DNA of 64,000 nucleotides from JADMIH01 sp035274425. Its GTDB lineage: Bacteria; Chloroflexota; Chloroflexia; QHBQ01; JADMIH01. The notes beneath the pieces were generated by a model. The model saw only the letters and a program-made list of their open reading frames with translations, did no database searches and was not told the origin of the DNA. Shown piece by piece: positions 36,112 through 43,768 of the stretch. The stretch covers positions 1 through 64,000 of the forward strand of contig DATEOC010000018.1 of NCBI GenBank assembly GCA_035274425.1, given 5' to 3'. Both the position numbers and the translations under genes were made by a program. Every line of letters starts with the position of its first letter. Positions within the stretch are counted from its first letter, which is position 1.

Positions 36112-36154
36112 CCAGGAGTCAGGAATCAGTAACACACTGATTCCTGACTCCTGG
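36112..36154. terminator. Perfect hairpin after pepF
   Basis: Two 19-base arms match perfectly around a 5-base loop, directly 3' of pepF on the - strand. Each arm is made of two heptamers (CAGGAGT, CAGGAAT) and belongs to the period-7 family seen elsewhere. There is no long T tract, so its terminator role is only likely. Confidence 0.65.
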
Positions 36155-36157
36155 CTC

Positions 36158-37960
36158 CTACGCAAGCAGCCTCTCCATCTCGTCGATACGCTCTCCGAAG
36201 ACTTGAAGCGCCTGCGCTACGGTGCTGGGGGCGGTCATGTCTACGCCCGCGCCCTTGAGGAGGTCAATGGAGTAGTTACTGCTGCCGCCACTCAGGAAGC
36301 TTATGTAGCGCTTCACCGCAGGCTCGCCTTCATCCAGTATCTGCTTTGATAGAGCGATGGCTGCCGCCATGCCTGTCGAGTACTTATAAACGTAGAAGTT
36401 GCGGTAGAAGTGCGGGATGCGCGCCCATTCGATGGCTATCTCCGGGTCTACGGTCACGTCCGGCCCGTGATACTTCACATTCAGGCCGTAGTGTATGTCG
36501 GAGAGCGCCTCGGCGGTGAGAGCTTTGCCCGATTCGGCCCGCTCATGTGCAAGCTTTTCGAACTCCGCGAACATCGTCTGCCTGAAGAGAGTGGTCCTGA
36601 ATTGCTCAAGGCTATAGTTTACGATAGCCAGCCTCATTGACTTGTCGTCGGTGCTCTTTAGCAGATGGTGGCTCAACAGCGCTTCGTTGAGCGTGGATGC
36701 TACCTCCGCTACGAAGAGTGTATAGTCGGAGTAGATGTACGGCTGCGTCTGGTGGGAGAAATAGGTATGGATTGAGTGCCCCATCTCATGGGCCAGGGTG
36801 AACATGTCGTTCAGAGTATCCTGGTAGTTGAGGAGCATGAACGGGTGAACGCCATAGACCGCCCAGCTATACGCGCCTGAACTCTTATTGGGGGTCTCGT
36901 ACACGTCGGTCCAGCGCGACTCGAAGCCCTCTTGAACCGCGGCCAGGTACGTGTTCCCCATTGGAGCCAGAGATTCCATGACCGTCCTGGTGGCTTGGTC
37001 GTAAGGTATGACATTTTCGACGTCGGGCACGAGTGGCACGTACAGGTCGTACATGTGAAGCTCATCTACCTGTAAGACTCGCTTGCGAAGCTTCATGTAG
37101 CGGTGGAGCAGGTGCAGATTGTCGTTGACCGCGCCAACCAGCCCTTCGTATACGGAGACCGGGATGTTGTCAGGGGAGAGTGAGGCTTCTAGGGATGACC
37201 CATATTTGCGCGCTTTCGCGTAGAAGATGCTCTTCTTTACCTCAGTGGAGTAGCACGTGGCGATTGTGTTGCGGAACTTGTGATAGGTCCCCAGGAACTT
37301 GTGGAACGCCTCCGACCTCAAGCGACGGTCAGGAGATTGCATGAAGCGCAAATAGCGCCCGTGGGTCAGATCGGCCTCCTGCCCCTCCTCATCGGTGACC
37401 GTGCCATAAGTCATATCGGCTTCGGTCAGCATCTCGAAGATCAGGGTAGGGCCGGCAGCCATCTCGCCCGCGCCTGCCAGTAGCGCCTCCTCTCGCTCGC
37501 TAAGCATGTGCTCCTGCTCGCGGAAGAGGTCATCGAACATGTGAGTATATATCTTCAGCCCTTCCTCTTCCCGCAGGAAGGCGTCGATCTTTTCTCGACC
37601 AATGGCGAGCATCTCAGGATTGAAGAAGGAAGTCGCCTCCTGGGCGCGTGTGTAGAGGGCACGTGACTTGTCGTCCATCGCCTGGTAGTGTGCGATGGTG
37701 TTGTCCTCGTCGCGCCTCATGCGGGCGTAGCTGAAGAGGCGTCCGACACGCCTGCTAATCTCATAGCGGAGTTGCAGGGCCTCCAACAGCGTATGGGCGC
37801 TCTCGCTGAGCTTGCCCTGCATAGCGGCTACTCGCTCAAGCATCGGGCCGACCTCATCATGCTCGGCGTCCCACAGTTTATCCTCCGCGTATGCCCCTTC
37901 AAGGTTCCACTTGTACTGTATATCCACGTCGGCGCGGGCCGGCAGTGTCTTGGTTGGCAT
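36158..37960 (-). CDS. pepF: Oligoendopeptidase F (M3 family)
   Basis: Cytoplasmic zinc metallopeptidase of 600 aa that cleaves short peptides. The HEMGH zinc motif is at residues 391-395, followed by the IHTYFS stretch and the downstream FVAEVASTLNE glutamate ligand of M3 peptidases; the N-terminal M3_N-like helical region is complete. Length is normal for PepF. ATG 37960 has an AGGAGA ribosome site. It lies between two tRNA-Met genes and is followed by a hairpin. No export signal is present. Confidence 0.94.
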   Translation of the reverse strand: MPTKTLPARADVDIQYKWNLEGAYAEDKLWDAEHDEVGPMLERVAAMQGKLSESAHTLLEALQLRYEISRRVGRLFSYARMRRDEDNTIAHYQAMDDKSRALYTRAQEATSFFNPEMLAIGREKIDAFLREEEGLKIYTHMFDDLFREQEHMLSEREEALLAGAGEMAAGPTLIFEMLTEADMTYGTVTDEEGQEADLTHGRYLRFMQSPDRRLRSEAFHKFLGTYHKFRNTIATCYSTEVKKSIFYAKARKYGSSLEASLSPDNIPVSVYEGLVGAVNDNLHLLHRYMKLRKRVLQVDELHMYDLYVPLVPDVENVIPYDQATRTVMESLAPMGNTYLAAVQEGFESRWTDVYETPNKSSGAYSWAVYGVHPFMLLNYQDTLNDMFTLAHEMGHSIHTYFSHQTQPYIYSDYTLFVAEVASTLNEALLSHHLLKSTDDKSMRLAIVNYSLEQFRTTLFRQTMFAEFEKLAHERAESGKALTAEALSDIHYGLNVKYHGPDVTVDPEIAIEWARIPHFYRNFYVYKYSTGMAAAIALSKQILDEGEPAVKRYISFLSGGSSNYSIDLLKGAGVDMTAPSTVAQALQVFGERIDEMERLLA

Positions 37961-38112
37961 TATTCTCTCCTGTTTTAGTATATGGGGTTAGGGGTCAGGG
38001 GTCAGGAATTAAGGGCACGTTACTTCTTGTGCTCAGGTCCGTGACGCCTGGATTTCATTCTAACATAACAATAAGAAGGGCAACAAAAAGAGGCCCTTTC
38101 GGACCTCTTTCG

Positions 38113-38433
38113 TGGTAGCGGGGGTAGGATTCGAACCTACGACCTTTGGGTTATGCCTGCCACTACAGCTTTCGCTGCCTGGTCGAGCCAGTTTGTGGTC
38201 TGGACTTTCTCTTCACCCTCGACACGGATATACCGCCGTTAGGGTGCCTGCCGTCAAGTCTCTACACCTTCTTCAAGAGTTGTTCTTGAAGCTTGGCTCG
38301 GGATTACCCTGTTACGGGCTTCCCCGAATTTGACAGGTGATCGCACACCAGTTTCCCGGTGTGCCGCCCATTGCAAGACTAAATGCTAATCCTGCGGATT
38401 GAGCCCAACGAGCTGCCGCTGCTCCACCCCGCG
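38113..38433 (-). tRNA. Initiator tRNA-fMet(CAT) interrupted by a group I intron
   Basis: On the - strand, a 32-nt 5' exon (38433-38402) ending GTTGGGCT and a 43-nt 3' exon (38155-38113) beginning CATAACCCAA join into a 75-nt tRNA. It has initiator features: C1 opposite U72 (unpaired first position), three G-C pairs at the base of the anticodon stem (GGG/CCC), loop CTCATAA and an encoded CCA. The exons are separated by 246 nt. The only junction that leaves U at the end of the 5' exon and G at the end of the intron is between U33 and C34, directly before the anticodon. Without splicing this tRNA cannot function. Confidence 0.92.
38156..38401 (-). ncRNA. Group I self-splicing intron (tRNA-Leu/IC3-like), no endonuclease
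   Basis: The 246-nt insert shows the core blocks known from cyanobacterial and plastid tRNA-Leu(UAA) introns: AAATTCGGGGAAGCCC (P region), GGTAATCCCGAGCCAAGC (Q), GGTGTAGAGACTTGACGG (R) and GAGAAAGTCC (S), followed by a GCAGCGAAAGCTG hairpin near the 3' end, as in those introns. A strong P2-like stem (GCACACC/GGTGTGC) lies before the core. There is no room for a homing endonuclease. A P1 helix with the usual G-U at the 5' splice site is not obvious; the best pairing I find (AGTCT with GGGCT) puts A-U there, so the 5' site needs testing. Confidence 0.88.
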
Positions 38434-38536
38434 TTGACTTTGCCATTATACTTGTTCCTCCCGCGCTTGTCAAGTTAGCTCCTAGCGTGGTATAGTCGAA
38501 CGGCGAAATCGTGCGCATTCATCTCAGGAGGGAGAC

Positions 38537-39301
38537 GTGGCTAGTGGCGTGAATATAGACCTATCAGGGAGGGGAGCGCTCGTTACGGGTGCCGGACGTG
38601 GCATCGGGCGGGCTACTGCGCTGAAGCTCGCGGCTGCCGGGGCGAAGGTGATCGTCAACTACAACTCCAGCCAGTCGGCTGCTGAGGAGGTGGTCGAAGC
38701 CATTACGTCGGCGGGTGGCGAGGCGCGGCTTTACCAGGCGGACGTGAGCAAGAGCGAAGAAGTGGACGCCATGATCAATGTGCTTGCCAAAGAGTGGGGC
38801 GCGGTGGACATCCTGGTGAACAACGCAGGCATCACCCGAGACAACCTGATGATGCGCATGTCTTCCGACGAGTGGGACGCGGTGATCGACACCAACCTCC
38901 GCTCGGTCTATTACTGCACGAGGGCGGTGCTTCGCACGATGCTTCGCAACAGGTGGGGCCGCATCATCAGCGTATCGAGCGTGGTAGGGTTGACTGGGAA
39001 CGCGGGCCAGGCAAATTACGCCGCAGCCAAAGCTGGTATCATAGGTTTCACCAAGTCAATAGCGCGGGAGGTCGGCAGCCGCAACATCACCGCGAATGCT
39101 ATCGCCCCAGGCTTCATTGAGACGGACATTACCGCGAGTCTCCCTGCTGAGGTCAAAGAGGCAATGCTGAAGGGCATCCCGATGGGGCACTACGGGCAGC
39201 CCGACGACGTTGCTAATATCGCCCTCTTCCTTGCCTCCGACCTCGCCTCCTATGTCACGGGTCAGGTCATAAACGCGGACGGTGGGATGGTTATGTATTA
39301 G
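38537..39301 (+). CDS. fabG: 3-oxoacyl-ACP reductase
   Basis: Short-chain dehydrogenase of 254 aa for the first reduction of fatty acid elongation, using NADPH. TGAGRGIGRA (residues 17-26) binds the cofactor, NNAG is at 95-98, and the catalytic triad Ser148, Tyr161 and Lys165 (YAAAK) is complete. The NAGITRDNLMMRM segment is typical of true FabG. The GTG start at 38537 has a good GGAGGG ribosome site. It is followed on the same strand by fabF with a 94-base gap containing a heptamer array. No acpP gene is present between them. SDR paralogues exist in most genomes, but this one fits FabG best. Confidence 0.92.
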   Translation: MASGVNIDLSGRGALVTGAGRGIGRATALKLAAAGAKVIVNYNSSQSAAEEVVEAITSAGGEARLYQADVSKSEEVDAMINVLAKEWGAVDILVNNAGITRDNLMMRMSSDEWDAVIDTNLRSVYYCTRAVLRTMLRNRWGRIISVSSVVGLTGNAGQANYAAAKAGIIGFTKSIAREVGSRNITANAIAPGFIETDITASLPAEVKEAMLKGIPMGHYGQPDDVANIALFLASDLASYVTGQVINADGGMVMY

Positions 39302-39322
39302 AGGGTGAGTAAGAATGCTTAT

Positions 39323-39350
39323 GGACGAAGGACGAAGGACGAAGGACGAA
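39323..39350. repeat. Four GGACGAA heptamers
   Basis: Four perfect tandem copies of GGACGAA lie in the fabG-fabF spacer. The same degenerate unit RGACGAN recurs at 44554-44581 and 47029-47049. The array is too short to be a CRISPR. Confidence 0.85.
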
Positions 39351-39395
39351 TAGGGTTATCTATTGGTCTTATTGAGGGTTCTAAGGGAGATTAAC

Positions 39396-40655
39396 TTGCA
39401 GGAGAGGTTGAACAACCGAAGAGTTGTGATTACAGGCATGGGCGCTGTAACGCCGATTGGCAATACGCTTGACGAGTTCTGGACGAATCTGATTGCGGGT
39501 AAGTCGGGCGTCGGCCCTATTACGCGCTTCGACGCGTCCGATAGCCCTGTCAAAATTGCCGCCGAGATCAAGGGCTTCGAGCCTGAGTTGTATATAGATG
39601 CCAAAGCCTCAAGGCGGATGGCCCCCTTCTCACGCCTCGCGGTGGCCGCTTCCAAGCAGGCCCTGGACGACTCCGGCTATGTGATTACAGAAGAGAATGC
39701 CGAGGATGTAGCAGTGGCTTTCGCCTCTGGAGGCGGCGGCTACGACATGCTCCAGGAGTCGAGCAACCTTATCCGGGACAAAGGGGCGCGCGGCATTCCC
39801 CCGTCTTACCTGCCTGCGCTGATTGTGAACATGGCTTCCTGCCAGGTCTCGATGACGTTCGGCGCGCTCGGCGCTGCCACTACCCAGGTAGCAGCTTGCG
39901 CCTCCGGTATCTTCTCGTTCGTGGACGCCTACCATTACATTATGCGTGGCGAGGCCGACATGGTTATTACCGGCGGTACCGAGTCCTTCATAACCGACCT
40001 TGCGATAGCTTGTATGGCGAATATGCAGGCGCTTTCCAAGAACACGGAGCGGCTCCCCGAAGAGGTCAGCCGTCCCTTCGACGCAAAGCGCGACGGTTTC
40101 GTCTACAGCGAGGGGGCAGCCGCCGCCATACTCGAAACGGCTGAAAGCGCCCTGGCAAGGGGAGCGAAGATTTATGCTGAGGTGCTCGGCGGCGCACTCA
40201 CGGCTGATGCATATCACGTCACTGCACCTGCCCCTGGGGGTGCGGGTGCCGCACGCGCTATGGTGCGCGCCATGAAATACGGCGGCATCAGCCCCGAGGA
40301 CGTAGACTATATCGCCGCGCATGGCACCTCAACCACTTTGAACGACGTCTCCGAAACAGCCGCTATCAAGAAGGCGTTTGGCGACAGGGCATACAATGTT
40401 GCCGTGTCGTCGAACAAGAGCATGATAGGGCACTCGCTGGGTGCTGCGGGGGCGATCTCAACGATAGCCGCCACCTGCGCCATCTACCACAACATCGCTC
40501 CGCCGACGATCAACTATGAGTATCCCGACCCGGAGTGCGACCTCGATTACGTGCCGAACGAGGCCCGCGCTATGAATATCCGAGCCGCTCTTGTGAACGG
40601 CTTCGGATTCGGCGGGCAGAACGGGGTGGTCGCGCTACGCGAATGGCGTGAATGA
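39396..40655 (+). CDS. fabF: 3-oxoacyl-ACP synthase II
   Basis: Condensing enzyme (KAS II) elongating acyl-ACP with malonyl-ACP. Counting from TTG 39396 (419 aa), the active-site Cys168 (AACASG), His309 (AAHGTSTTLND) and His346 (KSMIGHSLGAAGA) are all present, as is Lys341. The frame is open to 39363, but TTG 39396 has a GGGAG ribosome site at proper spacing and gives the usual FabF length; TTG 39408 is also possible. It follows fabG and probably shares its transcript. A polyketide-type KS is less likely because it is a single domain. Confidence 0.93.
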   Translation: MQERLNNRRVVITGMGAVTPIGNTLDEFWTNLIAGKSGVGPITRFDASDSPVKIAAEIKGFEPELYIDAKASRRMAPFSRLAVAASKQALDDSGYVITEENAEDVAVAFASGGGGYDMLQESSNLIRDKGARGIPPSYLPALIVNMASCQVSMTFGALGAATTQVAACASGIFSFVDAYHYIMRGEADMVITGGTESFITDLAIACMANMQALSKNTERLPEEVSRPFDAKRDGFVYSEGAAAAILETAESALARGAKIYAEVLGGALTADAYHVTAPAPGGAGAARAMVRAMKYGGISPEDVDYIAAHGTSTTLNDVSETAAIKKAFGDRAYNVAVSSNKSMIGHSLGAAGAISTIAATCAIYHNIAPPTINYEYPDPECDLDYVPNEARAMNIRAALVNGFGFGGQNGVVALREWRE

Positions 40656-40657
40656 TC

Positions 40658-41467
40658 TCATAATTTACGCGCACGAATGCCCAGGAAAAGGGGTATCTCC
40701 TGTCGTGCTCGGTGCGCGGCTTCGACGCGCGATGGGGACGCTTCGATTTTGTGGGCGGGGATTTCCGCCATCTGCTCCACCAGTAACCCCGCATCTGCCA
40801 GGCTATTGACGTACGCGCCGATGGGACGGTGGAAGCTGCGAGTCGCGGCTCTCGCCCTCCCTGGCAGGCTCTTCATCGGCACGGCGAGGGGCGTCAGGTA
40901 GCGATCTACCCTGCGGAAGTGGAGCTTGCGCCCCTCGTCCCAACCCCACCCGCTCTGGCGCGGTACGCGAAATGCCGGGTGCGTCAGCAGCAGCACGACC
41001 CGGCCTCCCAGCTTGAGCGCCCATGCCGCCGAGCGGAGCACTGCATCAAGTGGGTCCATATCCTGGATGCTCAGCAAGAATGTAACTGCATCGAACTCTC
41101 CGTGGTGCAGCTCACGTAGTGCTGTGAGGTTGCGTGCGTCACCCACTAGAAAGCGACCCTCCTTGCTGTGCCGCTGTCGCGCTAGCCTGATGAGGCGTGG
41201 GCTGGCGTCAACGCCGGTGTAATGTGCCCCTGCCTCCGCTATATATGTGGAGAGGACACCCTGGCCCGCACCGATGTCCAGGATGCGCTCCCCAGGCTTC
41301 GGGTCGAGCATCTCCATCAGTGCCGGGACAGCTACTTCCCGGTGGTGCTCGCTGCCTGTCGCACCTACCCAGCCGTCGTACCAGTGTGCTAACGCGTCCC
41401 AACTGGTGGGTACGTGCCCTCTCTGCGACCTACTCTGACCCGCGTCTGACTTCTTATTTGATGTCAT
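40658..41467 (-). CDS. Class I SAM-dependent methyltransferase
   Basis: Methyltransferase of 269 aa; SAM motif I ILDIGAGQGVLS begins near residue 62, followed by GVDASPRLI, an LLSIQDMDP segment and LKLGGRVVLL. The frame opens at 41488, but ATG 41467 is preceded by AAGGAG at good spacing and is chosen. It ends 2 bases from the fabF stop on the opposite strand with no terminator between. The long upstream region (41468-41895) contains a foldable RNA and may regulate it. The substrate is unknown. Confidence 0.85.
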   Translation of the reverse strand: MTSNKKSDAGQSRSQRGHVPTSWDALAHWYDGWVGATGSEHHREVAVPALMEMLDPKPGERILDIGAGQGVLSTYIAEAGAHYTGVDASPRLIRLARQRHSKEGRFLVGDARNLTALRELHHGEFDAVTFLLSIQDMDPLDAVLRSAAWALKLGGRVVLLLTHPAFRVPRQSGWGWDEGRKLHFRRVDRYLTPLAVPMKSLPGRARAATRSFHRPIGAYVNSLADAGLLVEQMAEIPAHKIEASPSRVEAAHRARQEIPLFLGIRARKL

Positions 41468-41521
41468 AGCCTTGCTCCTTTCGCCCATATATCTGTCCCT
41501 GCCTTGCCATCTCCGGCAAAC

Positions 41522-41647
41522 AAAAAACCATAACCGGGCTACCCGTAGGTACGCCGAGCTATGGCTTGAAGCGGCAAAGCTTGGTCCGCGCCCACCCTTG
41601 ATCAGGGCCGGAGCGGATCTGTATGGAGCGGCTGGAGCTTTGCCGCT
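41522..41647 (-). promoter_or_regulatory. Candidate structured 5' leader upstream of the methyltransferase
   Basis: A perfect 12-bp stem joins 41570-41581 (AGCGGCAAAGCT) with 41636-41647, enclosing nested stems (TCCGC 41585-41589 with GCGGA 41613-41617; CCCT/AGGG around TGATC). Reading on the - strand, a small CGGGTAGCCCG hairpin (41535-41545) and a run of six T (41527-41522) follow, 55 bases before the methyltransferase ATG. This order resembles an attenuator or riboswitch, but I could not match it to a known class. It might also be a mobile repeat. Confidence 0.4.
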
Positions 41648-41820
41648 ACTTTGTGCGTATGCGAATCATCATAATGATATGAGGCAAGGATTGTCCCTCG
41701 ATTTGTCTGCCGGGCCGGCTCGCAGCCATCGCAGCGTATGTACTATACCACATCTCCTCGGTGAGAGTATCAGTCCAGGGGAGTATTCAAGCAAGGCATA
41801 CACAAAGTCGCGGTCCCACT

Positions 41821-41875
41821 GTAACTGTTCACCTGTCATCCTGAACGAAGTGAAGGATGACAGGTGAACAGTTAC
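41821..41875. terminator. 22-bp perfect inverted repeat after the GT2 gene
   Basis: Arms of 22 bases match perfectly around an 11-base centre (GAACGAAGTGA). It lies 3' of the GT2 gene on the - strand and could end its transcript. The core (GTCATCCTGAACGAAG) is the same as in the repeat at 62524-62609, so it is a dispersed element as well. The rest of the 41648-41820 spacer shows nothing definite. Confidence 0.65.
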
Positions 41876-41895
41876 AGCAACATCGAGACTTTGCA

Positions 41896-42678
41896 TCAGC
41901 TTTGCTTGTGCAAGCACCGCAGCTTTACAAATGTTTGGGCTACATGCAGGGCCATCGCAACAGAGAGGCTAATACCTAAGAGGCCATCGCGGTATCCTTG
42001 ATAGTCTATAAGTCTGCGCTTCAACTCGCGTAGAGGCTGGCCGACGATGCTCTTGAGGCTTGCGCGGCGCCCTGATTCGTACAGCGCCTGCGCTTCCAGG
42101 TCAGAGTAGGCGCGCTGCTTGGCGATGAACTGTCCCCAGGTATCATAGTTGTAATGGACCAGCTTCGCCTTTAGCGTCCCGATTTCGCCGTCTACGGTTG
42201 GCAGCTCATGCACGCGGCGCGACTCGTCGTAGCGGCAATGCTCGCGCTCAAGGAGACGTATCTGGTAGTCGGGGGACCAGCCTGTGTGCCGCACCTCATG
42301 ACCGAAGAGGAAATTTCGGCGGGGCACGCGGTACGCGGCGCAATCTCCCCCATTGATTACCTGCGCGATCTCCTGGGCAAGGCGCGGAGTGCATCGCTCG
42401 TCCGGGTCTATGAAGAAGACCCAGCGGGAATTTGCGAGGTCGAGGGCGCGGTTGCGTTGCGCGGCGAAGTTATCGAAGTCGGCTATCACCACTCGGTCCG
42501 CGACTTCATGAGCTACCTTGAGCGTTGCATCGTCCCCGGCGCTGTCAAAAAGCACCAGCGTTTCTGCGCCCGTGAGGTCAACCAGCGTCTTGAGGCTCGC
42601 GAAGCAGGCGCGCAGGTGCTCCGTTTCGTTCCAGGCGAGCGCGACTATGGTCAAGCCCGAAGTGTGGTCGTGCGTCAT
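41896..42678 (-). CDS. GT2 glycosyltransferase (WaaE/KdtX-like)
   Basis: Inverting GT-A-fold glycosyltransferase of 260 aa. It has the first-strand TIVALAWNETEHL, the VIADFDNFAAQRNRAL segment and the metal-binding site in VFFIDPDER. These and the short length are like the KdtX/WaaE-type beta-glucosyltransferases. ATG 42678 overlaps the upstream GT2 stop by 4 bases (ATGA), so the two are a coupled pair. It ends with a possible amphipathic helix near residues 225-255. The acceptor is unknown. Confidence 0.86.
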   Translation of the reverse strand: MTHDHTSGLTIVALAWNETEHLRACFASLKTLVDLTGAETLVLFDSAGDDATLKVAHEVADRVVIADFDNFAAQRNRALDLANSRWVFFIDPDERCTPRLAQEIAQVINGGDCAAYRVPRRNFLFGHEVRHTGWSPDYQIRLLEREHCRYDESRRVHELPTVDGEIGTLKAKLVHYNYDTWGQFIAKQRAYSDLEAQALYESGRRASLKSIVGQPLRELKRRLIDYQGYRDGLLGISLSVAMALHVAQTFVKLRCLHKQS

Positions 42679-43679
42679 CGTGTGAACACCAGGGTGATCG
42701 CTTTGAGCGCTCTGATCAATGCTCGTTTCGCTTCATCCCCTTCTATCTGTCGCAGCAAACGTTTGAAAGGCACGCTTATTATGTCCCTCAGTTGAGCTAG
42801 CACTAGCAGGAGGGAGAGCGCAAGCTGTCCAGCCAACGGGTAATGTTTTCGATACAGGTAGAGGCGGGAACGCCATAGATGCACAAACATCCTGTCGGGT
42901 ATTTGACCGGTGCTCTGACCGCCGATGTGCACCACCTCAGCCTGGGGCACCTGCCAGCACTCCCAACCCGCTTTGAGATAGCGTAGAGCGAGGTCTATCT
43001 CCTCTGAATAGATGAAGAGTTTTGGGTCAAATCCGCCAACCTCCCGATATGCTTGCCTGCTGATTAGCATGCACGCCCCAAGTGGGTGGTCTATCCGGAA
43101 TGGCAAGTCGCGCTTCCCCTCGTCAGGATAGCGTCCGTTGAGCCTTGAACTATACAGTCGCTGCCTGAGTCTGCCTGGAACGATATGGGGCAATGGAAAG
43201 AGGTCAATGGCAGCCATAGCTAGGGTAGGGAAGCTGAACGCGGATGCTTGCACCGAACGGTCTACGTTCAACAGCCTCGGAGCGACGATTCCCGCGCTGG
43301 GACACGATCTCTGGAACGCGACCAATCGCTCTATGCTGCCGGGGAGAGGTTCGGTATCTGGGTTCAGGACGAGGAGGTGCTTGCCTCGCGCCATCTTCAT
43401 GCCAATATTGTTGGCTCTACCGTAACCAAGGTTGTGCTCACACCTGACTACATGCACATTCGGGAATGATGCAGCCACATCGGCGCTTCCATCGCTTGAG
43501 GCATTATCGACGACGATTATCTCTGTAACGAGGTCGCCTGTGGCCGCTCCTTGCGTGAGGAGCGATAGACATCGCTCCAGTAATGGCCTCACATTCCAGC
43601 TTACTATGATAATGCTGACATCGGGCGTGGGGCGGTGCTCGCCTTGAAGCGGGCTATCGCTTATGTTAGACTGGATCAC
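42675..43679 (-). CDS. GT2 glycosyltransferase (rhamnosyltransferase-like)
   Basis: GT-A-fold glycosyltransferase of 334 aa. VSIIIVSWNVRPLLERCL opens the domain; IIVVDNASSDGS, CEHNLGYGRANNIGM and LLVLNPDTEPLPGS bind the nucleotide sugar and metal; GGFDPKLFIYSEEIDLALR is the acceptor/catalytic ED motif. This wording matches the WcaA/WbbL group that often transfers rhamnose. A hydrophobic stretch near residue 295 may reach the membrane. It is the first gene of a two-gene operon. Donor identity is inferred only. Confidence 0.88.
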   Translation of the reverse strand: MIQSNISDSPLQGEHRPTPDVSIIIVSWNVRPLLERCLSLLTQGAATGDLVTEIIVVDNASSDGSADVAASFPNVHVVRCEHNLGYGRANNIGMKMARGKHLLVLNPDTEPLPGSIERLVAFQRSCPSAGIVAPRLLNVDRSVQASAFSFPTLAMAAIDLFPLPHIVPGRLRQRLYSSRLNGRYPDEGKRDLPFRIDHPLGACMLISRQAYREVGGFDPKLFIYSEEIDLALRYLKAGWECWQVPQAEVVHIGGQSTGQIPDRMFVHLWRSRLYLYRKHYPLAGQLALSLLLVLAQLRDIISVPFKRLLRQIEGDEAKRALIRALKAITLVFTR

Positions 43680-43768
43680 AACTAAAGTTTAGCATGGCGT
43701 CCGGCGCACTTCAAGACGCGCAAATGGCACGCTACCCTCACTACTGACCCGAAGGGCCATCCCCACAG

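Noticed and set aside
38113..38433. tRNA-Leu with intron, or tmRNA
   Set aside because: The intron core is tRNA-Leu-like, but the exons rebuild a CAT anticodon, a C1 x U72 mismatch and a GGG/CCC anticodon stem, which are initiator features; there is no tmRNA tag frame.
39630..40322. Long open frame (230 codons) on the - strand
   Set aside because: It lies entirely inside fabF, whose catalytic residues are intact; the antisense protein has no recognisable pattern.
41522..41647. Cyclic-di-GMP-I riboswitch
   Set aside because: A few short words are similar, but the required two-stem junction and spacing are not met, so I kept only a generic structured-leader call.
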